Below, one piece after another: positions 47,625 through 56,969 of a DNA stretch of 64,000 bases. The position numbers were made by a program, and so were the translations under genes. The notes under the pieces were generated by a model. The model saw only the letters and a program-made list of their open reading frames with translations. It was not told where the DNA came from and ran no database searches. The stretch is from Bacillus_BD sp963708895. Its GTDB lineage: Bacteria > Bacillota > Bacilli > Bacillales > Cytobacillaceae. The stretch is from the NCBI GenBank assembly GCA_963708895.1, contig CAVPUE010000010.1, forward strand, positions 1 to 64,000. Direction: 5' to 3'. Positions within the stretch are counted from its first letter, which is position 1; each line of letters starts with the position of its first letter.

Positions 47625-48248
47625 TCAATGTCCTCGGCTTCTTTGTTTCTCTTCTACTCCCTTATTAATTCTAACTTCAATTCTTTTCCCGACATACCAA
47701 AGAATAAAGATAACTACACCGACAATGGCTGTCCTAAATGGCTGTGTTAAAAGCGATTGGATATCATATCCAATAAAACTCACGATAAAGATCATCACCA
47801 GTTTACCACCCATCACCGCTAACATATATTGTTTCCTACTAATTTTGGATAGACCTGCCACAATATTGACAATCGCTGATGGAGTAAATGGAAAGCATAA
47901 AAGAATAAACAATGGACCAAATCCACGTTGCTCGACCCAATGCATTAATTTATTCACTTGTTTATGCTTCGTTAAAAAATTTAATGCTCTTCTACGACCA
48001 TATTTTCTAATAATCCAAAAAACAAGTAATGCACCTAGACATGCACCACTCCAGGAAAATAAGAAACCAAGCCAAAGTCCAAAAGCATTTACATTAGCCA
48101 TGATAAATATAACTAATGGTAAAAACGGCAGAAAAGCCTCTAACATTGGAAGTACAATACCTGGTATAGGTCCAAATGAGCGGTATTCCTGAATGAGTTG
48201 CATAATTTTTTCAAGTGTAAACCATTCTTTTACTATTTCAAAGTCCAT
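47625..48248 (-). CDS. yhjE: VTT/TVP38-TMEM64 membrane protein (YhjE)
   Basis: A 207-aa DedA-like membrane protein of the VTT/SNARE-associated family with about five helices. The conserved loop is FSWSGACLGALLVFWIIRKYG and the second half has FPFTPSAIVNIVAGLS. Family members move or scramble lipids. AGGAGA precedes the ATG. It is 25 bp upstream of the signal peptidase gene, probably one unit, as yhjE-sipV in B. subtilis. Confidence 0.87.
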   Translation of the reverse strand: MDFEIVKEWFTLEKIMQLIQEYRSFGPIPGIVLPMLEAFLPFLPLVIFIMANVNAFGLWLGFLFSWSGACLGALLVFWIIRKYGRRRALNFLTKHKQVNKLMHWVEQRGFGPLFILLCFPFTPSAIVNIVAGLSKISRKQYMLAVMGGKLVMIFIVSFIGYDIQSLLTQPFRTAIVGVVIFILWYVGKRIEVRINKGVEEKQRSRGH

Positions 48249-48378
48249 TCATAATTTCTCCTAATGATGCATGAAAAAGCAATTTTCCCAACTTTAGTCC
48301 CACCTAATTTTTAAAAACTTATCTATTTCCTATTTACTATCTATGATTTTACTTATTATCACCTTGAGTCTCTTAAAT

Positions 48379-49329
48379 TTATTTATTTAAAAATTCTCCA
48401 ATTGCTTTACCGTTAGCATCAAGGTCCATTCGTAATATTTCTCCTACTCCGCTAATCCTCTGCGGTTTAAATCCGCCTTCAATTGGAATACGAAGTGTAT
48501 CTATTTCTCGATTCTCGCCTGATAGATAATCTTTTCCTATATATATAATATCTGAAGTATTCATGTTTGTATTCACAAAAGGTTTCATAACCCCTACTAA
48601 TTTAGGAAGCTTTGGTAATGTTTGAAATGAGGCAAATTGCGAGACAACTTCCTTTACGACTTTTTGCTGCCTTTCTACACGATTGAAATCGCCCATTGCA
48701 TCATGCCGAAATCGTACATATCCTAATAAATGCTCACCATCAAGGTGTTGAACACCGGGTTCGAGAGTGACTCCAATGTATTCAGACATGGCCTTTTCTA
48801 CTTCAATTTCTACACCCGTTGGAAAAGCTTCATCAATCAAATGAACAAAGCCCTCAAAATCAATAATCGCATAATACTGAACATCTACATCAAAGTTCTC
48901 TTTGATTGTTTTCCGAAGAAGCTCTGGACCCCCTAATGCAAAAGCCGTATTAATTCTATTTTTTCCATAATTAGGAATATCTACATATGTATCACGCATA
49001 ATAGATATTAACTTATATGAATGTTTTTCAGGATGGTACTGAGCAATCATAATCGTATCAGACCTTGCCCCTTCTTCTCCTCTTGAATCACTGCCCATCA
49101 AAAGAATATTCGTCCCACCATTTTGCCCCTTTTTGCCGTTAAATTCATATACTTTCTGATCAAGGTTTGCCTGATCGATTGAATTATTAATGCCCTGTTG
49201 ATACTGAAAAAATATATATCCAAATGCAAGCAGGATGAGAAAAAAGAATAATAATACGCTTTTACGTAATCTTCTTTTCTTTCTCCGTTTTTTTAACGTT
49301 TTTCTTTCTTGACTTTTATCATATCTCAT
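48379..49329 (-). CDS. LytR-CpsA-Psr (LCP) cell-wall ligase
   Basis: A 316-aa protein anchored by one N-terminal helix after a very basic tail (KKRRKKRRLRKS). The extracellular LCP domain has GSDSRGEEGARSDTIM, SIMRDTYV and FRHDAMGDFNRVERQQ with the conserved Arg/Asp residues. These enzymes attach teichoic acid or other polymers to peptidoglycan. It is of the TagT/U/V type but I cannot choose which. The start is ATG 49329 (ribosome site weak). Confidence 0.9.
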   Translation of the reverse strand: MRYDKSQERKTLKKRRKKRRLRKSVLLFFFLILLAFGYIFFQYQQGINNSIDQANLDQKVYEFNGKKGQNGGTNILLMGSDSRGEEGARSDTIMIAQYHPEKHSYKLISIMRDTYVDIPNYGKNRINTAFALGGPELLRKTIKENFDVDVQYYAIIDFEGFVHLIDEAFPTGVEIEVEKAMSEYIGVTLEPGVQHLDGEHLLGYVRFRHDAMGDFNRVERQQKVVKEVVSQFASFQTLPKLPKLVGVMKPFVNTNMNTSDIIYIGKDYLSGENREIDTLRIPIEGGFKPQRISGVGEILRMDLDANGKAIGEFLNK

Positions 49330-49470
49330 CACGCAAGACCCCTATTCATTCCCTTTTCCATACTACATTTTATTTTACCTTAAAAAGGGATCACCTGCGT
49401 AATAATAAGTTATTTCATCCTTTTATTTTGGATATTATGCCAAGGCTTTCTTCTCAAAACAACCTTTGTT

Positions 49471-49511
49471 AAAAAGAAAACAGAAGCATGCTCCAGTGTC
49501 CCATGCTTCTG
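49471..49511 (-). terminator. Terminator of comK
   Basis: CAGAAGCATG and its complement form a 10-bp stem with an 11-nt loop, followed on the minus strand by TTTTCTTTTT. Confidence 0.8.
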
Positions 49512-49539
49512 CTTAAAAGAATTTAATGATAACGAATCC

Positions 49540-50100
49540 CTATCTCCTATTATCTTCTCCATATCCAGTTACTTGCTCAGATGCTCTAGAATGATTATTG
49601 TATAAAACCATATTTCTTCGATTATGTTCATTGAGCTTTTGAGCTAACTTTGTTCGTAATAAAGCTGTTCTAAATAACTGAGTTTCAAAGGAATAAATAG
49701 AAATTGGAATAACAATCGATAAATTGTTTCTAAAAATAACCTGTGTATTTTTTGAATTGACTTTCTTATAATCTTTTACATGTTCATGGGAAATCCAGGC
49801 ACATTGAGGCTTATTTGGTGAAATGGTTGGAAAATAAAACATTGAATTTGTGGAGTCAATCGTAATTGGTATTTTATGAGTAATTCCAGTTAAATGCCTG
49901 CTCCCAGCTTTCCTACCCTCATAACTAGAGCAATATGTAATACAGCCTTTTTTGATCAGATCTAACGGTTTGTATGGGATATATAATTCCTCATCAAGCT
50001 GATACACCTTAGAATATAATTTCCCACCATACTCCATAGGTAGGACTGCGATGGTTAAAGGATTAATTTCAAAATCTTCTAGTAGTTCTTTCTCGTTCAT
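49540..50100 (-). CDS. comK: Competence transcription factor ComK
   Basis: The master activator of DNA-uptake genes; it binds AT-boxes in the minor groove. The 186-aa protein contains the family blocks SSYEGRKAGSRHLTGITHK, PQCAWISHEHVKD and FRTALLRTKLAQKLNEH. AAAGGAGA precedes the ATG. Upstream at 50152-50164 is AAAA-ACCCA-TTTT, one AT-box of the kind ComK binds in pairs; the second half is not clear. The C-terminal region, where MecA/ClpC binds B. subtilis ComK, is present but diverged. Confidence 0.94.
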   Translation of the reverse strand: MNEKELLEDFEINPLTIAVLPMEYGGKLYSKVYQLDEELYIPYKPLDLIKKGCITYCSSYEGRKAGSRHLTGITHKIPITIDSTNSMFYFPTISPNKPQCAWISHEHVKDYKKVNSKNTQVIFRNNLSIVIPISIYSFETQLFRTALLRTKLAQKLNEHNRRNMVLYNNHSRASEQVTGYGEDNRR

Positions 50101-50350
50101 CCATTACATCTCCTTTAAATACGATTAAATTCCAGGTACAATCATAACATAAAAAACCCATTTTTTGCCTTAAATCCAAGTCTTTATTTCTAGTTAATTA
50201 TCACATTTCTTAATTTAGTCACATGTATGCCTATTTTAAATTATTTTCTAAATATTTGTAAGATTCAGTTGATTAATCCTTTATTATTACATATAATATA
50301 AAGAAAAACTCATTCAAAAAGTGAGTTAAAAAGAAATCGAGGTGATTATT

Positions 50351-50569
50351 ATGAAAGATCATTCCTATACGGAGCTAACGAAATCCAATGCCATGAACAA
50401 GAAGAAATTAAAAGAAGGTTACATGCTTGACTTGTATATCGACATGTTCCTAGCTGAAATTCTTTTAAAAGCAGAAAAAGAAAAATTAATCAATAAAATT
50501 GACAAAGCTATCGATGAACGAAATCAAAAAGAGCTTTATGGAGCTTTCCAATCAATACAAAGAACTTAG
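50351..50569 (+). CDS. yhzC: IDEAL-domain protein YhzC
   Basis: A 72-aa protein with an IDEAL domain: LYIDMFLAEILLKAEKEKL followed by NKIDKAIDERN. IDEAL domains bind partner proteins and occur at the end of competence or stress regulators. ATG 50351 follows GAGGTGA; the frame extends three codons over that site. It is divergent from comK, as yhzC is in B. subtilis. The partner is unknown. Confidence 0.85.
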   Translation: MKDHSYTELTKSNAMNKKKLKEGYMLDLYIDMFLAEILLKAEKEKLINKIDKAIDERNQKELYGAFQSIQRT

Positions 50570-50656
50570 CAAACGTTTTGGTACCTAGCCGAGAAGGAGT
50601 TCATACACACCCTATTCCCCTCAAAAATTAATCTCCTTTTTGCCATCATTTATTAA

Positions 50657-50765
50657 GGCTGTTTTCGTATAGTTTGTTGTTAAAATCCAAAGGCCTATGT
50701 CTCCTTGAAAACAAGTCAATCCTCTTTTTATCACTCCAAAAGAAACAAGGTTTGAGAAAAGAGCC
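50657..50765. mobile_element. MITE-like element, copy 2 (109 bp, internally deleted)
   Basis: It begins GGCTGTTTTCGTATAGTTTG and ends AACAAGGTTTGAGAAAAGAG plus CC, the same ends as the longer copies, but most of the middle is missing. The flanks TTTATTAA (left) and TTTATGAA (right) differ by one base and look like an 8-bp target duplication. It lies between yhzC and the M48 gene terminator. Confidence 0.7.
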
Positions 50766-50806
50766 TTTATGAAACGCAATCTAAGCGCTGTGTCCATCCA
50801 ATTCCC

Positions 50807-50843
50807 CAAAAACATCCTCCTGTAACACAAAGGAGGATGTTTT
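50807..50843 (-). terminator. Terminator of the M48 protease gene
   Basis: AACATCCTCC / GGAGGATGTT forms a 10-bp stem around an 11-nt loop, followed by a T run on the minus strand. Confidence 0.8.
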
Positions 50844-50850
50844 CATGATA

Positions 50851-52122
50851 TTATGAATCGTCATGTTTTCGTTCGTATTCTTCTAAAGTTGAAATTCTTT
50901 CTAACATGGTCGGATGGCCATAACGGAAAAATTTCACTAAAAACGGCGGATTTACTTGACTAAGTCCTGCACGTGTTAATTCTTGAAAGGTAGTGATTCC
51001 TGCCTCAGAGTTTTTTGTCAATTCTATCGCATACCGATCTGCCCTTGTTTCTTGATATCGTGAAATACTATGATCGATTGGACTTGAGACAAAAAGTAAC
51101 ATCGACATAATCAATAAAAAGAGTGGTAAAGAATGTAAATCGGAAATGGATGATATTTTGAGTACTTCACCGTAACGATGAACAGCCCAACTCATCAACC
51201 TATAGATCAGATATAACCCCACTAAAGAGAATAGTAAAGAAGTAGCAATACCAAAATAGATATGTTTTTCCACGTAGTGAGCCATTTCATGTGCCATGAT
51301 AAATAAAATCTGCTCATTGGATAGTTGATTTAACGTCGTATCCCAAAGAACAATTCTTGCATTGGCCCCGATTCCTGTCACATAGGCATTTAAACCATTC
51401 GTTTTTTCCGCCATATTGACTTCAAATACATGGTCAGCTGGAATATCAGACTTATTCGCTAACTCCAAAATTTGTGCTTCTAGTTCTTTATCCTTTAATG
51501 GATAAAAATCATTATAAAGAGGATCAATCACAACAGGTTGTAAAAACATCATAAACAATGTAAATGGAACAGATAAAAGCCAAGCGTATAACCACCATCT
51601 TTTTTGGCTTTTCTTCATTAACCAGTAAAGCACCGAGACAACCAAAAACATCAATCCAAAGCCTATCCAAAAATCAATCAGTTGATCCTTCATCCATGAT
51701 GTAAACGTCTGCGTGGAAATATGATAACTCTTTGAAAGTGTAAAGCTAATATAACTGATAGGTAGTGTCACAATGAATGAAATGATACATAGCAAAAATA
51801 AGTAAATCCCATTTTGTATCCATTTGTATGGAGAAATCGTTTTTGCGTTAGTTTCAAAAACTTTGGACAAACCAAGTAGTAAGATAAACAAATAAAAAAG
51901 CCACTCAAATGGAGTTGCCAAAAAGAATAATAAATTACGGATCATCGAGTACTCTTCCGTTAACATCAGTTCTCTTCCGCTTAAAAAGGTGGCAGGATCT
52001 GCCTGAGTTCCTTGATATTCAAATGGTAAAGAAGTATCAGCAAAATAAAATAAATACAAATAAAAAAATAATCCATATAGGAAATAAGCTAATACCCCAT
52101 ACATCCCAATCTTTCTCGCCAC
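50851..52122 (-). CDS. yhfN: M48 membrane metalloprotease (YhfN/Ste24 type)
   Basis: A 423-aa zinc protease with about seven membrane helices. HExxH is in FIMAHEMAHYVEKH and the third ligand in QETRADRYAIEL. It resembles CAAX protease Ste24 and B. subtilis YhfN in length and layout. It probably degrades membrane or misfolded proteins. The N-terminus MARKIGMYGVLAYFL starts with a helix. It has its own terminator. The orthology to yhfN rests on family, length and neighbourhood. Confidence 0.85.
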   Translation of the reverse strand: MARKIGMYGVLAYFLYGLFFYLYLFYFADTSLPFEYQGTQADPATFLSGRELMLTEEYSMIRNLLFFLATPFEWLFYLFILLLGLSKVFETNAKTISPYKWIQNGIYLFLLCIISFIVTLPISYISFTLSKSYHISTQTFTSWMKDQLIDFWIGFGLMFLVVSVLYWLMKKSQKRWWLYAWLLSVPFTLFMMFLQPVVIDPLYNDFYPLKDKELEAQILELANKSDIPADHVFEVNMAEKTNGLNAYVTGIGANARIVLWDTTLNQLSNEQILFIMAHEMAHYVEKHIYFGIATSLLFSLVGLYLIYRLMSWAVHRYGEVLKISSISDLHSLPLFLLIMSMLLFVSSPIDHSISRYQETRADRYAIELTKNSEAGITTFQELTRAGLSQVNPPFLVKFFRYGHPTMLERISTLEEYERKHDDS

Positions 52123-52191
52123 CTAATCTCCCCCCTTTCAAATTGTCCAACTCCTTATTATAGTCTAATAAAAAGATGTACAACTTAGAAC

Positions 52192-52225
52192 AAAAAAAGG
52201 AGCTGATTTTGATATCAGTCTCCTA
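52192..52225 (-). terminator. Terminator of the ABC importer operon
   Basis: AGGAGaCTGAT / ATCAGcTCCT with a 6-nt loop is followed by TTTTTTT on the minus strand; the ATPase stop codon lies in the stem. Confidence 0.8.
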
Positions 52226-53017
52226 AATTAACATGGCTCGATCACTATTCATTTGTTCTCCACGAATTCGTTGGAACTCTGCGAGAAGTTTTTCAACCGT
52301 TAATTGCTGTTTTTCTTCTTTATTCGCTTCGAAAATGATTTGCCCTTTATCCATCATGATCAAGCGGTTTCCTAAATCTAATGCTTGTTGCATATTATGT
52401 GTAACCATTAAAGTGGTTAAATTATTATTTTGGACAATATCTCTTGTTAGGTTCGTAATGAGTTCTGCACGTGAAGGATCCAGCGCTGCTGTGTGCTCAT
52501 CAAGTAAAAGAATCTTTGGATCTGTAAAAGTGGCCATTAAGAGTGAAAGCGCTTGTCTTTCACCACCTGATAATAACCCTACTTTGGCTTCTAAACGATT
52601 CTCTAATCCAAGATGTAATGTTTCTAATTTTTGTATAAAGAAGTCTCTTCTTTTCTTCGAAACACCTATTCTTAGTCCTCTATTTTTTGTTCTAGAAAAA
52701 GCAATCGCTAAATTTTCTTCAATCGTCATCGTTGGAGCAGACCCAGCCATTGGATCTTGGAAAACACGACCGACTAACTTTGCACGATTATGTTCTTTTA
52801 CATATGTGACATTTTTGCCATCAATCGTAACAGAACCAATGTCTGTAAATATTTTCCCAGAAATAATATTCATTAAAGTAGATTTTCCGGCACCGTTACT
52901 TCCTATAACGGTTACAAAATCTCCCGGCTCTAGTTCAAGTGATATTTCATGTAAGGCTATTTTTTCATCAGGGGTGCCTTCATTAAATACTTTATTAATT
53001 TGTTTTAATTGTAACAA
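52223..53017 (-). CDS. ABC importer ATP-binding protein
   Basis: The ATPase of a three-gene importer, 264 aa. Walker A is GSNGAGKST, the signature LLSGGERQALSL, Walker B KILLLDEHTAALD and the H-loop VTHNM. The start is TTG 53017, five bases after GAGGTGA; an in-frame GTG at 53026 overlaps the ribosome site. It is separated from the permease gene by a MITE-like element, which should lie inside the shared transcript. Confidence 0.92.
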   Translation of the reverse strand: MLQLKQINKVFNEGTPDEKIALHEISLELEPGDFVTVIGSNGAGKSTLMNIISGKIFTDIGSVTIDGKNVTYVKEHNRAKLVGRVFQDPMAGSAPTMTIEENLAIAFSRTKNRGLRIGVSKKRRDFFIQKLETLHLGLENRLEAKVGLLSGGERQALSLLMATFTDPKILLLDEHTAALDPSRAELITNLTRDIVQNNNLTTLMVTHNMQQALDLGNRLIMMDKGQIIFEANKEEKQQLTVEKLLAEFQRIRGEQMNSDRAMLI

Positions 53018-53042
53018 AGTAATCACCTCGCTTTTTTATTAT

Positions 53043-53224
53043 AGTTCTTTTCTCAAACCTTGTTACTTTTGGAGAGAAAAAAGCTGATTGTCCTTGTACT
53101 CACATTAACATTGGACTTTATTTTTGAGAAAAGAGCTGCAAATTTTATTCTAAGGTACAAAACAGCTTATTTCTACGTTAAAATCGGCCTTTGGATTTTA
53201 ACAACAAACTTTATGACAGTAGTT
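53043..53224. mobile_element. MITE-like element, copy 3 (182 bp, reversed)
   Basis: It runs opposite to copies 1 and 2. The plus-strand left end is TTCTTTTCTCAAACCTTGTT and the right end CAACAAACTTTATGACAGTA. The same internal hairpin (GTTAAAATC / GATTTTAAC, about 53178-53203) and internal AGCTCTTTTCTCAAA motif are present. The flanks TTTATTAT and TTTATTTA resemble a short AT-rich target duplication. It fills the gap between the ABC permease stop and the ATPase start. Confidence 0.7.
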
Positions 53225-53234
53225 TTTATTTATG

Positions 53235-54218
53235 TTATGCTGTACGATTATTTGCCATCGCCTGCATCCGTTTCTTTTTCCGTTGCTTCTCTTTCCAACT
53301 ATCATTAACTTTCGGCAATACTAAGGCAACAATAACAATAACGGCAGTAATCAGCTTCATATCACCTGTATCTAAAAATTCAACACGAAGTGCCAATGCC
53401 ACAATGATCCGATAAAGAATCGAACCACCAATAACGGCCAATGTCGCTCTTACAATTGTTTTTGCTCCAAAAATAGCCTCACCGATAATAACAGAAGCTA
53501 ACCCAATAACGATTAAACCAATTCCCATACCAACATCACTAAACCCATTATACTGAGCAACGAGAGCCCCAGCGAAAGCGACTAAAGCATTTGAAAGTCC
53601 CAATCCTAATATTTTCAAAAAGTCTGTATCAGCTGAAAAACTACGAATCATCGTTGCATTATCACCAGTAGCACGAACCGCCAAGCCAATATCGGTTCTA
53701 AGAAAGTAATCTAAACCTTTCTTTGCAATATAAACGACGATCAGCATGATGATGAAAATTCCCCAGGTTTTTGGAATAAATGCCCCGAGGCCCACAGCTG
53801 TTAGTACAGAATTAATGGCATCATCAATTTTTAAACTTTGCCAAAAAGCTGTAAGTTTTGTAATCACGGTTTCCTCTTGAAGCAATGGTACATTCGGTTT
53901 ACCCATAATCCTTAAATTAATTGAATAAAGTGCAATTTGCATTAAGATCCCTGCTAAGAGAGCATTGATTTTACCTTTTGTATGAAGAAGTCCTGTTATA
54001 CATCCAGCAACAAAACCTACGATAAGAGCTAAAAACGTTGCAAGAAAAGGGTCCATTCCCCCAACAATCAAAACAGCCGATACAGCCGCACCTGTTACGA
54101 AAGAACCATCAACGGTCATATCTGGAAAATCTAAGATTCTAAAAGTTAAGTAGACTCCTAAAGCCATTAGAGCATAAATAATTCCGGCCTCAAACGAACC
54201 GAATATAGCATTAAACAT
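53235..54218 (-). CDS. ABC importer permease
   Basis: A 327-aa membrane protein with eight to nine helices, of the branched-chain amino-acid/BMP permease type (BPD_transp_2). The early block ILDFPDMTVDGSFVTGAA is typical of permeases partnered with ABC_sub_bind receptors. AAAGGAG precedes the ATG. It ends with a basic KEKQRKKKRMQ tail. It lies between the receptor and ATPase genes. The substrate is not known from sequence; relatives have been linked to amino acids such as tryptophan. Confidence 0.9.
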   Translation of the reverse strand: MFNAIFGSFEAGIIYALMALGVYLTFRILDFPDMTVDGSFVTGAAVSAVLIVGGMDPFLATFLALIVGFVAGCITGLLHTKGKINALLAGILMQIALYSINLRIMGKPNVPLLQEETVITKLTAFWQSLKIDDAINSVLTAVGLGAFIPKTWGIFIIMLIVVYIAKKGLDYFLRTDIGLAVRATGDNATMIRSFSADTDFLKILGLGLSNALVAFAGALVAQYNGFSDVGMGIGLIVIGLASVIIGEAIFGAKTIVRATLAVIGGSILYRIIVALALRVEFLDTGDMKLITAVIVIVALVLPKVNDSWKEKQRKKKRMQAMANNRTA

Positions 54219-54289
54219 GTTGCAACTCCTTTCTCTAAGAAGAAAATTATTCTTTTTAAATTATTCTTTCAATTATCGCTTTATATGAA

Positions 54290-54324
54290 TAATGGGGCTT
54301 CCATAAAAAGCAGGAGCCCCATCT
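54290..54324 (-). other. Intercistronic hairpin between ABC receptor and permease
   Basis: ATGGGGCT / AGCCCCAT forms a stable stem with a 15-nt loop but has no proper T run on the minus strand. It could protect the receptor mRNA or partly end transcription, giving more receptor than permease. Confidence 0.55.
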
Positions 54325-54336
54325 TTGATAAGTTCA

Positions 54337-55333
54337 TTATTCAATAAATTCAGCAATATCGTTCCATTCATCTTTTAATTCAATATTCATTTCTTCTGCT
54401 GCCTTCTTATTGATAACTAACTTTAAATTTTGTGGATATTGAGCAGGTATTTCAGATGGTTGTTTTTCACCTTTTAAAATTTGAGCAGCCATAACTACCC
54501 GCTTCATAGCCAATATCTTCATAGCTAAATCCATATGCTGCAAAACCACCACGATCGACTGAATCTAATTCACCAACGAATAGTGGTATATCTTTTTCGT
54601 TTGCAACTTGGACAACAGACTCTAAAGCAGACACAACTGTATTATCTGTAACGATAAAAATGACATCCGCTTTGCCTACAAGGGATTCTGTAGCTTGTTT
54701 TACTTCTGCAGATGTAGCAACCGTTGATTCAACAGGTGCATTCATCCCTAATCCTTTAGCAGCTTCTCTCATGATTTCAACCTGCACAACTGAGTTTGGC
54801 TCACCAGCACTATAAACCGTACCGATTGTTGCATCTGGGAAATTTTCATGAATGAATTTAACGGTATTTGGAATTGCATCAGGATGCATATCAGCTGTTC
54901 CTGTTACATTACCACCAGGCTTTTCCATTGATTGAACCAGTTGTGCTACCACTGGATCTGTAACGGAAGTAAAGATAATTGGAATGTCTTTCGTTGCATT
55001 TAGCGCTGCAAGTGCACTTGGAGTTGCGTTAGCAAAAATCAAATCAGCATTATCACCAGCTAAGTTAGCTGCTATTGTTTGAACAGTAGTTTGATCTCCA
55101 TTTGCATTTTGTTCATCATACTCAACTGAAAGACCTTCTTCTTCCAATGCTTTCTTAAATCCTTCTGTCGCTGAATCTAATGAAGGATGTGTAACAAACT
55201 GAGAAATCCCCACTTTATATGATTTTTCGTCAGAACTTCCTGCCTCATCACTTTCAGCGTTACTACATGCACTTAGTAACAATGCCCCCGCTAAACCTAA
55301 TGTTGCTAAACTAAAAGATTTTCTTTTTAACAT
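54337..55333 (-). pseudogene. ABC importer substrate-binding lipoprotein, one-base frameshift
   Basis: An ABC_sub_bind family receptor. The signal peptide ends in the lipobox LLSACS (Cys at residue 22), followed by an acidic linker and a two-lobe binding fold (GISQFVTHPSLDSATEGF, IIFTSVTDPVVAQLV). The frame breaks after YEAGS: one extra T near 54497-54499 must be removed to continue MAAQILKGEKQPSEIP and end NDIAEFIE, giving 331 aa. AAGGGGGA precedes the ATG. It is the first gene of the importer operon. Confidence 0.88.
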
Positions 55334-55707
55334 TTGTTAAATCCCCCTTATATAAAAACTCTTTTTCTATATCTATTTTTACTTTTACGCTGTTATGCTT
55401 TTGTGTACTAAATTATAATATTAAAATAATAATATTTCAATCTATATTTACTTATTTTTAAAAAGATTATTTTGGAAAAAGTTAAAATTCGAATGTTGAT
55501 ACCGTTTATAAAAAATTTTCTATTTTGAATCTATTTCTATAATACATTAAAATTCAAAAAATACCATTGTTCAGTCTAAATTTCGGTTTCCAATCTGGAT
55601 TGTTTCACAGAAATGATAGGTATACAATGATAATGGTATTGGGTAAAGACGGCTACACTACATAAGAATGAGCCTTAAATAGTAGATTTTAATATGGAGG
55701 TAATAGG
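55334..55707 (+). promoter_or_regulatory. Divergent intergenic region with a promoter for the M24 peptidase
   Basis: TTGTTT (55600-55605), a 17-bp spacer and TACAAT (55623-55628) form a sigma-A type promoter towards the M24 gene. The rest of the 374 bp is AT-rich and should hold the ABC promoter on the minus strand; I see no gene, riboswitch or T-box core in it. Confidence 0.5.
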
Positions 55708-56805
55708 ATGCAACAGAGAACGACCCATTTTTCACAGTGGATGAAAGAAAACGGAGTAGACGTATCTATCATTACATCTACAGAAAATGTTTTTTATTTA
55801 AGCGGTTTTTATAGCGACCCACATGAAAGATTACTTAGCCTCGTTTTATTTCAAGAGGAAGAACCTTTTCTTGTATGCCCTGCCATGGAAAAGGAAGACG
55901 CCAAAAGATCGGGATGGAATTATGAGATTATTGGCTATAACGATATTGAAAACCCTTGGGAGCTTGTTGAAAAAGCCATTAAAGCTAGAATTCAAAACGT
56001 CTCAAAAGTTTCCGTAGAAAAAGAACATATGAATGTAGAGCGTTTCGAAGCAGTGTCCTCGATGTTTCCTAAGGCAGTGTTCTCTTCAGCAGAGGATAAA
56101 TTGCGGAAATTACGGATGATTAAAGATGCACAAGAAATTTCACTCATTCGTGAAGCATGTAAACTGGCAGATTATGCAATTGAAGTGGGATGTGCCGAAA
56201 TAAAAGAAGGTAAGACAGAACTAGAAATTGTTGCTGCGATTGAATACGAACTAAAGAAAAAAGGCATTACAGACATGTCTTTTGCAACAATGGTATTAAC
56301 CGGGGCAAACGGTGCATCTCCACATGGAACTCCCGGGCAAACAAAAATTCAAAAAGGAGATTTCGTTCTTTTTGACCTAGGTGTGATTGTAGATGGCTAT
56401 TGTTCAGACATCACAAGAACCGTTGCCTACGGCGAAATTAATGACAAACAGAAAGAAATCTATGATACCGTTTTGAAAGCACAATTAGCAGCCATCGAGG
56501 CAAGTAAACCTGAAGTCACATGCGCAAATGTCGATCTTACCGCTCGAAAAATCATTACGGATGCTGGATATGGCGAGTATTTCCCACACCGTCTTGGACA
56601 TGGATTAGGTATAGGCGTTCATGAATATCCATCCTTAACGGAAACAAACGATTTACAATTAGAAGCGGGGATGGTTTATACGATTGAACCGGGAATTTAT
56701 GTACCCAATGTTGCAGGTGTACGAATTGAAGATGATATCCTTGTAACGAAAAACGGGGTTGAAATTCTAACGAAATTCCCGAAAGAATTACAGTTTATTA
56801 AATAA
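55708..56805 (+). CDS. M24 (Xaa-Pro) metallopeptidase
   Basis: A 365-aa pita-bread aminopeptidase that removes residues before proline. The five metal ligands are visible: Asp and Asp in FDLGVIVDGYCSDITRT, His in HRLGHGLGIGVHEYPS, Glu in TIEPGIYV and Glu in RIEDDILVT. The N-terminal creatinase-like domain starts STENVFYLSGFYSDPHERL. GGAGG precedes the ATG. It is cytosolic and stands alone with its own promoter. Confidence 0.93.
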   Translation: MQQRTTHFSQWMKENGVDVSIITSTENVFYLSGFYSDPHERLLSLVLFQEEEPFLVCPAMEKEDAKRSGWNYEIIGYNDIENPWELVEKAIKARIQNVSKVSVEKEHMNVERFEAVSSMFPKAVFSSAEDKLRKLRMIKDAQEISLIREACKLADYAIEVGCAEIKEGKTELEIVAAIEYELKKKGITDMSFATMVLTGANGASPHGTPGQTKIQKGDFVLFDLGVIVDGYCSDITRTVAYGEINDKQKEIYDTVLKAQLAAIEASKPEVTCANVDLTARKIITDAGYGEYFPHRLGHGLGIGVHEYPSLTETNDLQLEAGMVYTIEPGIYVPNVAGVRIEDDILVTKNGVEILTKFPKELQFIK

Positions 56806-56808
56806 AAA

Positions 56809-56865
56809 AGTGTCAGTCACACAAATGGACAAATTGTAGAAATTGTCTTTTTGATGCTGGCACTT
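56809..56865. repeat. REP-like palindromic element after the M24 gene
   Basis: The outer arms AAGTGTCAG (56809-56817) and CTGGCACTT (56857-56865) enclose an inner stem, GACAAATT / AAATTGTC, followed by TTTTT. The inner hairpin can serve as a terminator. It resembles the GTGTCAGGCAC palindromes scattered through some Bacillus genomes; only one copy is seen here. Confidence 0.5.
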
Positions 56866-56969
56866 ATCACTTTCCTCACATTTTTACTCTTTATTTATTT
56901 TCTAAATTTTTTCACAAATACACTCGAAAAATGTTGTATAATAAAGATATAAAAAAGGAGGGGATTGTA

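Noticed and set aside
52233..53087. A 284-codon plus-strand ORF opposite the ABC ATPase
   Set aside because: It is the antisense shadow of a gene with all ABC motifs; it has no ribosome site and an implausible Ser/Phe-rich composition.
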